32,220 bases of DNA from Pseudomonadota bacterium. Its GTDB lineage: Bacteria; Pseudomonadota; Alphaproteobacteria; Rickettsiales; UBA1997. Shown piece after piece: positions 1-9,676 of this stretch. The first letter of the stretch is position 1; each line of letters begins with the position of its first letter. The stretch lies in contig RFYG01000005.1 in the NCBI GenBank assembly GCA_009925685.1, positions 1-32,220 of the forward strand, given 5' to 3'. A model generated the notes under the pieces. It did no database searches, was not told the DNA's origin, and was given only the letters and a program-made list of their open reading frames with translations. A program made the translations under genes and the position numbers.

Positions 1-37
1 TTATGTTTTTGATTACTTTAATTTAATTTTTACGAAA

Positions 38-2017
38 TTATTTATTGAATAAAAATGAGAAAAATGATTTTTTCTTGATGCTATCTTGGTTGTTGTTACG
101 ATTCCTTGAGTCGTGTCTTTTATTAAATTTTTTGTCATTTCGATGTTTTTGATGATGAGATTTATTTCTATCATAATCACCAACATTTTTTTTGCCAAAA
201 TCATCACTTTCTGAGCTTTCATCTTGGTTATTGATCTCTTCAAAATAACTTTTTTCTATACCGAGTTGATTAACTTTTCCAGTCGTAGTCTGCATGTCGA
301 ATTCCCTTTTTTCATCTTCAGATAATGACTTGCGCTTCTTAATATTGAAACCCTGAGAGCCGTTTTCTTCTGAAGGATGCAGAAAGATATGAACGGAATA
401 ATTTTTTTCAGTAGAAACTATTTCATTTTTTTTGAAATTCATAATGTAGGCCAATGTTTCTGGGCTTGCATAAACATAAATTACACCAGTTTGTTTGTCG
501 GCGCATGCGTGTCTAATAGCTCTTAAAATAGAAACAGCCAAAATTTCAACTGACCGAACGTATCCCGTTCCACCGCAATGTTTGCAAGGTTCGGTTATAG
601 TTTCAAAAAAACTTGCCCCGAGTCTTTGTCGTGACATTTCAAGAAGTCCAAAAACACTTATTCTACCAAGTTGAATTCTAGCTCTGTCGTTTTGCAATTC
701 ATCGCGCAAGGCCCTTTCGATATTACGGCGGTGTTTTTGTTCGTACATATCAATAAAATCAATCACAATAAGTCCCGCTAGATCCCTAAGCCTTAATTGG
801 CGAGCAATTTCTCTAACTGCCTCAAGATTGGTGTTAAAAGCAGTTTCTTCAACACCCGATTCTTTTGTAGCTCTTCCAGAGTTAACATCAATTGCCACTA
901 ATGCTTCGGTGTGATCGATTACAATTGAACCACCCGAAGGAAGTGATATTTGCTTTTCGTAAAGAGCTGAAATTTGTTGTTCAATTCGATATTTGTTGAA
1001 AATTGGCACTCTATCGTCATGAAGCTTGATGTTGTTGGGCGCCGAAGGCATGGTGAGTTTTACAAAATTTGTAACTATTTCAAATGAATCTTGTCCCTCA
1101 ACAATAACTTCGTTAACATTTTCATTGTAAATGTCGCGAATACATCTTCTGATTATATCATCTTCAGCATGAATAAATGATGGGGCTTTAGAGTTTTGCG
1201 ATATTTCCCTGATATTGTCCCACAGGCGATTAAGATATTCGCAATCACGTTTGATTTCTTCGGGTTTTTTGCCAACTCCTGCGGTTCTGATTATAACTGA
1301 ACGATCATTGCCGATATTAATTTCACTTAATATGGAGCGCAAAATTTTTCTATCGCGAAAATTATCAACTTTTTTAGAAACTCCACCCTTATTTGGAGTA
1401 TTGGCCATTAAAACGCAGTATTTTCCGGCGATTGAGATGTAAGTGGTCATTGAAGCGCCCTTATTACCTCTTTCTTCCTTTGATACTTGTACCAAGATAA
1501 GTTGATTGGGTTTTATAACTTCTTGAATATTGAAGCGTTTATGAATGTTATAAATGTTGCCACCATATTCCGAAACTTCATCTTCAACAGAATATGAGCC
1601 AGTTGTTATTGATTCGCCATCGGTATTTTCTTCTTCGTGGTTTTTAGAATTGTAATTTTGGTGATTATTTGAATAACTTTGTCCGTTGATATTGTGATTA
1701 TCATCCTCTTCACCTCGATTATTTTGATTGATATTTAACTCCCTTAGTTTTTGTCTTTCGACTTCGGAAATTTGATAGTAATCAGGGTGAATATCCGCAA
1801 ATGGCAGGAATCCATGACGATCAGATCCATAATCCACAAAACAAGCTTGAAGAGAAGGTTCAACTCGAGTAACTCGAGATAAGTAAATATTGCCCTTAAT
1901 TTGTTTTATGGCTAAGGCCGAGCGGTCAAAATCAAGTAATTTTCCGTCACTTCCAAGGACAGCGACGCGAGTTTCTTCGCGGTGTGCGCCATCGATTGCA
2001 ATTGTAATTTTTGTCAT
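38..2017 (-). CDS. rne: Ribonuclease E/G family endoribonuclease (RNase E)
   Basis: ORF 659 aa; S1-domain start, catalytic-region motif EALVAIDVNSGRATKESGVEETAFNTNLEAVREIARQLRLRDLAGLIVIDFIDM, Zn-link CKHCGGTGYVRS; SD-like AGAGGA just upstream of ATG on the minus strand. Confidence 0.95.
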   Translation of the reverse strand: MTKITIAIDGAHREETRVAVLGSDGKLLDFDRSALAIKQIKGNIYLSRVTRVEPSLQACFVDYGSDRHGFLPFADIHPDYYQISEVERQKLRELNINQNNRGEEDDNHNINGQSYSNNHQNYNSKNHEEENTDGESITTGSYSVEDEVSEYGGNIYNIHKRFNIQEVIKPNQLILVQVSKEERGNKGASMTTYISIAGKYCVLMANTPNKGGVSKKVDNFRDRKILRSILSEINIGNDRSVIIRTAGVGKKPEEIKRDCEYLNRLWDNIREISQNSKAPSFIHAEDDIIRRCIRDIYNENVNEVIVEGQDSFEIVTNFVKLTMPSAPNNIKLHDDRVPIFNKYRIEQQISALYEKQISLPSGGSIVIDHTEALVAIDVNSGRATKESGVEETAFNTNLEAVREIARQLRLRDLAGLIVIDFIDMYEQKHRRNIERALRDELQNDRARIQLGRISVFGLLEMSRQRLGASFFETITEPCKHCGGTGYVRSVEILAVSILRAIRHACADKQTGVIYVYASPETLAYIMNFKKNEIVSTEKNYSVHIFLHPSEENGSQGFNIKKRKSLSEDEKREFDMQTTTGKVNQLGIEKSYFEEINNQDESSESDDFGKKNVGDYDRNKSHHQKHRNDKKFNKRHDSRNRNNNQDSIKKKSFFSFLFNK

Positions 2018-2196
2018 TTTTCCTCTAATAAAATGACGAGTGAATCAGCTATTTTCTAGGGAGAATAAGAATAAATCGTAATATTATTTATCATATTTTT
2101 TTCTGGTAAATATCTTGAAACTAGCTGTTTGACTCGTTTGATTAAAATTTAATGTAAGTAATGACGATTTAAAATCGTTCATTAATAGAAATTCAT

Positions 2197-2517
2197 TTAT
2201 TTTTTTAAAGATGATTCAATCCATTTCAGATAAGAATCGGAACCGTCATCAATATTTTGGGATATAAATTGTGGCACTTTATATTCGTGTCCCTGAATGA
2301 TTGCTTTTTTTATTTTATGATACAACGATTTTTTTGTTTTGAGGACAACTAAAATTTCATTTTGAATTTCAGGTTTGTTATCAAATATATAAAAACTTTG
2401 GATTTTAGATATTTGGGCGCATGCAACTAATTTATTTTCCAATAATTTTTGGCAAATCCTTTTTGCTAATATCAAGCTTTTATAAGTAGTTTTTATTTCA
2501 ATAAATTTGTTTTTCAT
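2197..2517 (-). CDS. cutA: CutA1-family divalent-cation tolerance protein
   Basis: 106 aa; LLENKLVACAQI...EILVVLKTKKSLYHKIKKAI...HEYKVPQFI...YLKWI pattern typical of CutA1. Confidence 0.9.
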   Translation of the reverse strand: MKNKFIEIKTTYKSLILAKRICQKLLENKLVACAQISKIQSFYIFDNKPEIQNEILVVLKTKKSLYHKIKKAIIQGHEYKVPQFISQNIDDGSDSYLKWIESSLKK

Positions 2518-2525
2518 AATTAGCG

Positions 2526-3161
2526 ATGATTAAAATTTTTGCCCACCGTGGTTTTGCTCAAAATAACATCAAGCAAAACTCAATTGCAAGCCTTAAAAAT
2601 GCTTTTAAGAACGGTTTTAAAGCTATTGAATTTGATATTTGGTGGCTGGAAAATCAGTTATTTTTGAGTCATGATAAACCCAGTAAAACTTCACTTTTTA
2701 ATCTCCCGCATTTTGGCGATTATTTTATTTATAATAACCAAATTGATTACTGGCTTGATTTCAAAAATATTGACGAAAGTAATGTTAGAGAAGTTTTGCA
2801 ACTTGTTAAAAATGATTTGGATTCAAATAAAATTAATTTAGATAAAATTTATTTTGCCCCCTATATCACCAATTTTGAACTTACTGAAAAAATTGCTCGT
2901 GAATTTCGTAATTTTTTTGATAAGAAAATTAATTTTTTAGGGGTTTGCGATCATCAATCACAAATTTTAAAGATTTCTGAATTACTGGATATTGAGGTTA
3001 TCGACTATGTTTCGATTGACCATAAATTAATTAATAAAAGTAATCTCGAGTTAATCGATCCAAAAAAAATCTTCGCTTGGACGGTTAATGATATCCATGT
3101 TTATAACGATCTTATGATTATGGGCGTTGATAAATTCGCGACGGATAATTTGGTGATCTAG
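2526..3161 (+). CDS. Divergent glycerophosphodiester phosphodiesterase-like protein
   Basis: 211 aa; N-term FAHRGF...IEFDIWW...LSHDKP and C-term FAWTVND....GVDKFATDN match GDPD TIM-barrel landmarks; PENT motif is degenerate (QNSIAS). Confidence 0.8.
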   Translation: MIKIFAHRGFAQNNIKQNSIASLKNAFKNGFKAIEFDIWWLENQLFLSHDKPSKTSLFNLPHFGDYFIYNNQIDYWLDFKNIDESNVREVLQLVKNDLDSNKINLDKIYFAPYITNFELTEKIAREFRNFFDKKINFLGVCDHQSQILKISELLDIEVIDYVSIDHKLINKSNLELIDPKKIFAWTVNDIHVYNDLMIMGVDKFATDNLVI

Positions 3162-3174
3162 TTTATATCGAGAT

Positions 3175-4572
3175 CTATTTTTTTATTCCCTGAACTGGTT
3201 CTGATTTATATATTGACCGATACTTACCGTTTTTTTGTTCTTGATAAACTTCAAAATAATCCGAAATTCTATCCTCGACCTTGTAAATGATTTTGGGACT
3301 TGGATCGTTTTTATCACTTAAGTACAAATCCCACAAAATGAATCTCTTATGGCCATTTTCATATACCGGATCGATTTTAAGTTCGCGATTAAAAATCACT
3401 TCAATAATTGATAATTGCCATTTTTTATTGGGTAGTTCGGTCGCAATGGCGCTGATGGAAGTTGTGTTAACAAAATTATTTGATAGAGCCTCATCTGTTG
3501 ATGGCGACAATGCGTACAAATTGAAAGCGAGAGTTGTCGGGTTAGATTTGATTTTCCATAAATAAGTGGTTCGGAGGTCGGAAATAATTTCGGGCGGTAT
3601 TTTTCTTTTAGCAAAAAATTTTTCGATTTTTTTGATTAATTCTGGGTATTTTTTAAAATCCGTAGACCAATAAACTGCATAATTCCTATTATCCATTGGA
3701 TTGATGCTCCAAATCTCCTCAAAATCGCCAAACTTAATTTTTTCAAGATCGTATTTTTTGCTCCATTTTATAATAAAATTTCTATCAATAATTTTTTTAT
3801 CACCAAAAAATTTTGCTTTATTATCAATATATTTTCCGAGATTTTTTTTGTTATGGATTGAAACGTAATTTTGATTTAAGAATTTTTCGAATTTTTCAAC
3901 AGGCTCTAGTGGATTAATAATTTTACCAAGTTCCTCAATTTCTGGGTCAGATAGTAGTTTTGGATGAGCAAATTTTATGGCATTTTCATCAGAATTTACG
4001 GCAATTTTAACAAACTCTTTGCTAGATTTTACATTCGGTGGAGCAAATTCAAGAAGCGCCCCATTATCTTCGAGGGCAGGTTTGGCAAATTCGCTAAATG
4101 ATTTTAAGCGATCAGAGGCATATTTGTAGTTATCTGAATCGAGATCAATCATGCGCTTCATGAATAATTTATTATCGAGTAAGCTCCATGAGCAATATTT
4201 TAGCGAGTCGCGATTTATATAAATCGCCTCTTCCATAAAATATTCATCCGTTTTGACCTCCGGTGCAACAAAGCGCAGGATTTCGGGGTTAGTCTTTATG
4301 GCTCTTTTAATAAAAATTTTATCTTGGTGTAAAATATCTGAGGCATTTTGAAATTGCTCTGGATCTAGTAATATTGCCCGAAGAATAAGATTTCTATCCT
4401 GCTTTAAACATTCTGGTAAATTATTGATTGCATTTGGATTTTTTTTGGAAACTTCTTGTAAGATGGCGTCGTAATATCTTTCTTTATTTGAACAAAAATC
4501 TTGGCTTTGGGCCGGTGATTTATTGATGAATAAGCTCAAAATTATAATTGGCGCGACAAGATTTTTAAGCAT
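3175..4572 (-). CDS. Secreted DUF4116-like repeat protein with uncharacterised C-terminal half
   Basis: 465 aa; N-terminal signal-peptide-like hydrophobic segment ending SPAQSQ; about six ~24-aa repeats (e.g. DKIFIKRAIKTNPEILRFVAPEVKTDEYFMEEAIYINRDSLKYCSWSLLDNKLFMKRMIDLDSDNYKYASDRL). Confidence 0.75.
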   Translation of the reverse strand: MLKNLVAPIIILSLFINKSPAQSQDFCSNKERYYDAILQEVSKKNPNAINNLPECLKQDRNLILRAILLDPEQFQNASDILHQDKIFIKRAIKTNPEILRFVAPEVKTDEYFMEEAIYINRDSLKYCSWSLLDNKLFMKRMIDLDSDNYKYASDRLKSFSEFAKPALEDNGALLEFAPPNVKSSKEFVKIAVNSDENAIKFAHPKLLSDPEIEELGKIINPLEPVEKFEKFLNQNYVSIHNKKNLGKYIDNKAKFFGDKKIIDRNFIIKWSKKYDLEKIKFGDFEEIWSINPMDNRNYAVYWSTDFKKYPELIKKIEKFFAKRKIPPEIISDLRTTYLWKIKSNPTTLAFNLYALSPSTDEALSNNFVNTTSISAIATELPNKKWQLSIIEVIFNRELKIDPVYENGHKRFILWDLYLSDKNDPSPKIIYKVEDRISDYFEVYQEQKNGKYRSIYKSEPVQGIKK

Positions 4573-4588
4573 TATATCCTTTAATGGA

Positions 4589-4900
4589 TTAACCTTTCAT
4601 GGATGAGATGTCTTCGAGTTCGATGTTTTTGCGATTGTTAAAGTAAACCACTAAAATTGCCAAACCAATTGCCGCCTCAGCCCCGGCGACCGTTAAAACA
4701 AAAATTGCAAAGACCTGACCAAGTAAATCATTTAGGTAAACTGAAAATGCCACAAAGTTGATGTTTACCGAAACGAGCATAATTTCAATCGACATTAAAA
4801 TCGAAATTATGTTTTTGCGATTTAGAAAAATTCCGGATACGCCGATGCAAAATAAAATTATGGCGAGAGTGATAAAGTGATAATGGCTGATATGGTTCAT
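4589..4900 (-). CDS. nuoK: NADH-quinone oxidoreductase subunit K
   Basis: 103 aa, three [29 protein letters not shown]...[22 protein letters not shown] is NuoK-diagnostic. Confidence 0.96.
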   Translation of the reverse strand: MNHISHYHFITLAIILFCIGVSGIFLNRKNIISILMSIEIMLVSVNINFVAFSVYLNDLLGQVFAIFVLTVAGAEAAIGLAILVVYFNNRKNIELEDISSMKG

Positions 4901-4908
4901 AAAATTGA

Positions 4909-5520
4909 TTATAAGTCGATTCCTTGGCCTGATTTTACCTTGATAATTTCAAGCGATTCATCTCGAGTGCGATGAACTTGCGAAGCAATATTTTGTTTAC
5001 GAATAAATCTTTTTTCGGGCTTGAGGGTTAGAACAATAGCTCCAATCATAGCTACAAATAAAATTGCCCCAGAAACCTGAAAGGGCAGAAAAAAGTCAGT
5101 GTATAAAATTTTGCCGATTGCCTTAGTGTTGTGAATATTTTGTGGAGTTGGGAATTTAATAACATTGTTTGTGTAATTAATGCTAGAAAATTTGGTGATT
5201 AGGAACAGCTCACAAAATATTATAAGTGTAAGCATTGTTATTAAGGGTTTGCGACGATTTATATTTTCGATAATTTTGAGATCAACATTGAGCATCATGA
5301 CCACAAATAAAAACAAAACGGCAATGGCTCCAACATAAACAACAATCAAGAGCATCGCTAGATATTCGGCGCCAAGCAAAATAAATAAACCAGCGACATT
5401 AAAAAAAGCTAAAATTAAAAATATTACGGCATTCACCATATTTCTGGAGACAACAACAGCAAGTGAAGAAGATATTAAGACAAACGAAAAAATATAAAAT
5501 AAATATAGTGTAAAATTCAT
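4909..5520 (-). CDS. nuoJ: NADH-quinone oxidoreductase subunit J
   Basis: 203 aa; [54 protein letters not shown] is NuoJ-diagnostic. Confidence 0.95.
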   Translation of the reverse strand: MNFTLYLFYIFSFVLISSSLAVVVSRNMVNAVIFLILAFFNVAGLFILLGAEYLAMLLIVVYVGAIAVLFLFVVMMLNVDLKIIENINRRKPLITMLTLIIFCELFLITKFSSINYTNNVIKFPTPQNIHNTKAIGKILYTDFFLPFQVSGAILFVAMIGAIVLTLKPEKRFIRKQNIASQVHRTRDESLEIIKVKSGQGIDL

Positions 5521-5615
5521 TGAGAAGGATTGGTTATTGAGGTTTAAATGATGTTATTTAGTTTAAATTTTTAGTCAAAATTTTTTAAAAACACTTATTA
5601 AAGTTAAATAATTTT

Positions 5616-6101
5616 TTAGCGATTATGAACATCGCACTCAATACTTTTTTGTAGCGCATATTCATATCTTTCGCCGTTGGCCAAGAGCTTTTCTTTGTTG
5701 TAATAAAGTTCTTGTCGGGTTTCGGTAGAAAATTCAAAATTTGGACTTTCCACGATTGCATCAACTGGGCAAGCCTCTTGGCATAATCCACAATATATAC
5801 ATTTAAGCATATCGATGTCGTATTTGGTAGTGCGACGACTGCCATCGGATCTTTCTTCAGCTTCAATTGTGATGGCTTGGGCGGGGCAAACGGCCTCACA
5901 TAATTTACAGGCAATGCATCTTTCTTCGCCATTTGGGTAACGCCTTAGAGCGTGTTCACCTCTAAAGCGGGGGCTGATTGGTCCTTTCTCAAACGGATAG
6001 TTAAGAGTGTATTTTTTTTTGAAGAAATATTTTAGGGTTAGTAAATGACCTATAAATATTTCTTTAAGTAAAAACGAATAGGCTTGTTTAAAAATTTGCA
6101 T
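5616..6101 (-). CDS. nuoI: NADH-quinone oxidoreductase subunit I (two 4Fe-4S)
   Basis: 161 aa; [38 protein letters not shown]...[24 protein letters not shown]. Confidence 0.97.
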   Translation of the reverse strand: MQIFKQAYSFLLKEIFIGHLLTLKYFFKKKYTLNYPFEKGPISPRFRGEHALRRYPNGEERCIACKLCEAVCPAQAITIEAEERSDGSRRTTKYDIDMLKCIYCGLCQEACPVDAIVESPNFEFSTETRQELYYNKEKLLANGERYEYALQKSIECDVHNR

Positions 6102-6110
6102 TTTTAGAAT

Positions 6111-7121
6111 TTATTGAATGAAAACTATAAAGCTTGCGGTGCCAACCACCCACAATAATGATAAAGGTAAGAACACTTTCCAACCAAGTCTCATGAGTTG
6201 ATCATAACGATAACGAGGTAACGTGGCTCTTACCCAAATAAAACAAAATAATAAAATTAATATTTTTAAACATAACCAAATAAATCCAGGAATAGCGTTG
6301 CAAAATGCGCAGTCAAAAGGAGAAAGCCACCCACCTAAGAATAAGATTGAGGCAAAAGCCGAGATTAAAATCATATTGGCGTATTCACCTAAAAAAAACA
6401 TTGAAAATGGCATTGAGCTATATTCGACATTATAGCCGGCAACAAGCTCTGATTCAGCTTCGGGGAGATCGAAAGGATGACGATTAGTTTCGGCTAAAGC
6501 TGAGATAAAAAATAATAAAAACATTGGCAACATTGGCAAAACAAACCAATGATTTTTTTGAGCCAAAACAATTTCTGATAAATTTAGTGAGCCAGCGCAA
6601 AGAGCTACGGAAATGATGATCAAACCAATCGAAACCTCATAAGAAATCATTTGTGCTGAAGAGCGAATAGCTCCTAAAAATGCGTATTTAGAGTTTGAAG
6701 CCCAACCCGAAATTATAATGCCATAAACCCCAAGAGATGAGCTGGCGAGTAGGTAGGTTACGCCGACATTTAAATTGGCCACTACAAAATTTTCAGAAAA
6801 CGGAATTACTGCCCAGCCAATCAATGCTAGAACGAAAGTGATAATTGGAGCAACTAAAAATAGAATTTTGTTTGATTCGCTCGGAATTATAACTTCTTTG
6901 AGCATAAGTTTTAAGCCATCGGCCAAAGGTTGAAGAAGTCCAAATGGACCAACAACCGAAGGGCCCTTGCGTAGTTGCATTGAAGCAATAACTTTGCGCT
7001 CCATAAGAGTTAAATAAGCAACTGCCCCCAAAAGTGGCAATATAATCAACAAAATTTTTCCAATAATTGGTAAAATCAGCATTATTATTGGCCAAATTTG
7101 GCTATTAAAAAATTCGATCAT
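6111..7121 (-). CDS. nuoH: NADH-quinone oxidoreductase subunit H
   Basis: 336 aa; [67 protein letters not shown]. Confidence 0.98.
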   Translation of the reverse strand: MIEFFNSQIWPIIMLILPIIGKILLIILPLLGAVAYLTLMERKVIASMQLRKGPSVVGPFGLLQPLADGLKLMLKEVIIPSESNKILFLVAPIITFVLALIGWAVIPFSENFVVANLNVGVTYLLASSSLGVYGIIISGWASNSKYAFLGAIRSSAQMISYEVSIGLIIISVALCAGSLNLSEIVLAQKNHWFVLPMLPMFLLFFISALAETNRHPFDLPEAESELVAGYNVEYSSMPFSMFFLGEYANMILISAFASILFLGGWLSPFDCAFCNAIPGFIWLCLKILILLFCFIWVRATLPRYRYDQLMRLGWKVFLPLSLLWVVGTASFIVFIQ

Positions 7122-7270
7122 AGATTTGGTTATTTAGGTAAAAGCTAAGATTTTGGATTTTTTTTGGTTTCAATCTGATTTTGACGGCGCAAATTTATTT
7201 TAAGAATTTCACAAAGTCAAATTAATGATTTTTCTATATTCTTATCAATTTTTATCAAAATATTGCACAA

Positions 7271-7299
7271 AAATATTGCTCGAAAACGAGTGTTTTTTT
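7271..7299 (-). terminator. Possible short intrinsic terminator 3' of pgpA
   Basis: CTCG-AAAA-CGAG hairpin (7279-7290) with A-run on one side and T-runs on the other, a few bases past the pgpA stop; only a 4-bp core stem. Confidence 0.35.
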
Positions 7300-7303
7300 G
7301 ATT

Positions 7304-7873
7304 TTATTCGCAATTGATTAGTTTGAAAAAAGGCGAATCAGCTGTGAAATTATAAAGTATTAAAGTTGCAATTCCCGAAATAATTCCGCATAAAATATCA
7401 TCAAACATAACTCCAAAAGGGTTTTTAATTTTTCTATCGCAAGTGCCTATAAATGAAGGCTTGGTAATGTCTAAAATGCGAAACAAAATTGTACAAAAAA
7501 CCACATAAATTAAAAATTTTGCCTGATTTAAAACATATAAATCGCGAGTCGTAAAATTAAAAATTTCCAACGCTATAAAAATTCCAACCGCTTCATCGAT
7601 AACAATTGATTTATGATCAATATCACGCGAATTTTTTGATATCTGATAATGCCGTATGTTTGCTATAGAGTAAGCGCAAGATCCAATAATAATCAAAAGC
7701 CAAAAGCTAATTTGAAGAATTGTTGGAACCGAGTTACTTAAAAAATAATCGTTTATCCAAATCCATAAAAATAACGCGCCAATTGAGCCAACTGTGCCGG
7801 GAGCATATTTTGATTTTCCGCAATAAAAAAAGGTAAGAATTAGTTCGTTAAGTTTTGAATATTTTTTTTTCAT
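7304..7873 (-). CDS. pgpA: Phosphatidylglycerophosphatase A
   Basis: FFYCGKSKYAPGTVGSIGAL...DHKSIVIDEAVGIFIAL...FRILDITKPSFIGTCDRKIKNPFGVMFDDILCGI; start chosen at MKKKYSKLNELI rather than the longer ORF start at 7942. Confidence 0.9.
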   Translation of the reverse strand: MKKKYSKLNELILTFFYCGKSKYAPGTVGSIGALFLWIWINDYFLSNSVPTILQISFWLLIIIGSCAYSIANIRHYQISKNSRDIDHKSIVIDEAVGIFIALEIFNFTTRDLYVLNQAKFLIYVVFCTILFRILDITKPSFIGTCDRKIKNPFGVMFDDILCGIISGIATLILYNFTADSPFFKLINCE

Positions 7874-7963
7874 AAAAACTTTAGTTATTTTATAATTTTT
7901 TAATTCTTGCAAAAAACAAATTATTTGAATAGTTTTGTGCACGCAATATCAATCTTTCTAGCA

Positions 7964-9166
7964 ATGAACTACAAAAATAAAAGCCTAAATTTCAATCATT
8001 ATAAGAATGAAACCAAAATGATTAGAGGTGGCTCAATCAGGAGCAATTTTGGCGAGACCTCCGAAGCAATTTATTTAAACTCCGGTTTTTGTTACAATAG
8101 CGCCGAAGTCGCAGAAAGCCGTTTCAACGGCGAAGATCCGGGATATGTTTATTCGCGTTATATAAATCCTTCCTTAAAAATGCTTGAGGAGCGCATAAAT
8201 CTTCTTGAAAATTCTGAAGCCAGTTGTGTCATGGCCTCGGGCATGTCAGCGGTTTTCGCCTCAATTATGTGTCAAATAAGAGCTGGCGACCATTTTATCG
8301 CTTCTCGCGTTTTGTTCGGGTCATGTTATCACATTGCCACCAAAATTTTACCCAACTATGGAATTGAAGTTTCGTTGGTGGATGGAACTAACCAAGACGA
8401 GTGGCGTAAAGCTTTTAAAAAAAATACCAAACTAGTTTTTATTGAAACCCCCGCCAATCCAAATTTAGAAATTATTGATATAGAATTTGTGGCGAGCTTG
8501 TGCCAAAAACATAACGCCAGCCTTATTGTCGATAATATTTTCGCTTCTTCATATTCTCAAAAGGCTTTTGATTTGGGAGCCAATATTGTTATTTATTCAA
8601 CTACCAAGCATTTCGACGGGCAGGGTAGAACATTGGGTGGGGTTGTTTTAGGTTCGCAATCTTTTATCAAAGACACTTTATTACCCTTTCATCGTCATAC
8701 CGGACCAGCCCTAAGTCCGTTCAATGCGTGGATAATTTTTAAAGCTCTCGAGACTTATCAAATGCGCATGGAACGCCATTGTAATAATGCTCGAAAAATT
8801 GCTGATTTTCTTGAGTCGCACCCCAAAATACAGCGAGTTTATTACCCCGAACTTAAATCACATAAACAATTTGAAATTGCGCAAAGGCAAATGAAAAATG
8901 GCGGATCAATGATAGCCTTTGAAACAATCGGCTCAAAGGCTAATTGCTTTAAATTCATGAATAATTTACAAATTATTGATATTTCCAATAATCTTGGTGA
9001 TTCGAAAACTCTTATTACTCATCCTTCAACCACAACTCATTCTAATATTTCTTTAGATGAGCAGAGAAAAATTGGCATCAATGATACGATGTGTCGATTA
9101 TCGGTTGGCCTTGAGAATGTTGAAGATTTGATCGAAGATTTAAAAATTTCACTCGATAAAATATAA
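7964..9166 (+). CDS. metZ: O-succinylhomoserine sulfhydrylase-type Cys/Met metabolism PLP enzyme
   Basis: GYVYSRYINPSLKMLEERI, PLP-lysine region IYSTTKHFDGQGRTLGGV, HTGPALSPFNAWIIFKALET, NNLGDSKTLITHPSTTTH; start uncertain (7907, 7964 or 8018). Confidence 0.9.
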   Translation: MNYKNKSLNFNHYKNETKMIRGGSIRSNFGETSEAIYLNSGFCYNSAEVAESRFNGEDPGYVYSRYINPSLKMLEERINLLENSEASCVMASGMSAVFASIMCQIRAGDHFIASRVLFGSCYHIATKILPNYGIEVSLVDGTNQDEWRKAFKKNTKLVFIETPANPNLEIIDIEFVASLCQKHNASLIVDNIFASSYSQKAFDLGANIVIYSTTKHFDGQGRTLGGVVLGSQSFIKDTLLPFHRHTGPALSPFNAWIIFKALETYQMRMERHCNNARKIADFLESHPKIQRVYYPELKSHKQFEIAQRQMKNGGSMIAFETIGSKANCFKFMNNLQIIDISNNLGDSKTLITHPSTTTHSNISLDEQRKIGINDTMCRLSVGLENVEDLIEDLKISLDKI

Positions 9167-9182
9167 TCTAAAAATTTTAGCT

Positions 9183-9674
9183 ATGCCTAGTTTTGATTTA
9201 GTCTCCAAAGTTAATTTTCAAGAAATCGACAACGCCGTTAACTCAGTTGTTCGTGAGCTTACTAACCGCTATGATTTTAAAGGGGCGATTTTTAGCGTGG
9301 AATTAAAAGCGAAAGAAAATCTAATTATATTAATAGCTGACAGCGACTACAAGCTTGAAGCAGTCCGCGATTCACTTAAGGTTTTTGGAACTAAGCGAGG
9401 CATCGATGTAAAAGCTTTTGACTTTCAAGAGCCTCAAAAAGCCGGTGGCAATACTCTTAAGCAAGAAGTTAAGCTAAAAAATGGTATCGACCAAGAAAAT
9501 GCCAAAAAAATCACCAAACACCTGAAAGATTTAAAACTCAAAGTTCAAGCTTCAATTCGGGCTGATGAAGTTAGGGTTGAAGGTAAGAAGCGCGATGATT
9601 TACAAGAAGCCATTGCATCGATTAGGGCTTTTGATTTTGGTATCCCGCTTCAATTTATAAATTTTAGAGATTAG
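9183..9674 (+). CDS. yajQ: YajQ family nucleotide-binding protein
   Basis: 163 aa; MPSFDLVSKVNFQEIDNAVNSVVRELTNRYDFKG...VRVEGKKRDDLQEAIASIRAFDFGIPLQFINFRD. Confidence 0.96.
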   Translation: MPSFDLVSKVNFQEIDNAVNSVVRELTNRYDFKGAIFSVELKAKENLIILIADSDYKLEAVRDSLKVFGTKRGIDVKAFDFQEPQKAGGNTLKQEVKLKNGIDQENAKKITKHLKDLKLKVQASIRADEVRVEGKKRDDLQEAIASIRAFDFGIPLQFINFRD

Positions 9675-9676
9675 CC

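Noticed and set aside
13-243. 76-aa minus ORF
   Set aside because: Alternate frame of the low-complexity rne 3' end; composition is Lys/Ile/Met noise.
5585-5932. 115-aa minus ORF
   Set aside because: Out-of-frame overlap of nuoI, whose ferredoxin motifs are unambiguous.
6223-6487. Plus-strand ORFs inside nuoH
   Set aside because: Antisense to nuoH, which is strongly supported.
7257-7279. Direct repeat AAAATATTGC x2 between pgpA and nuoH
   Set aside because: Short AT-rich 10-mer repeated twice; not distinguishable from background without genome statistics.
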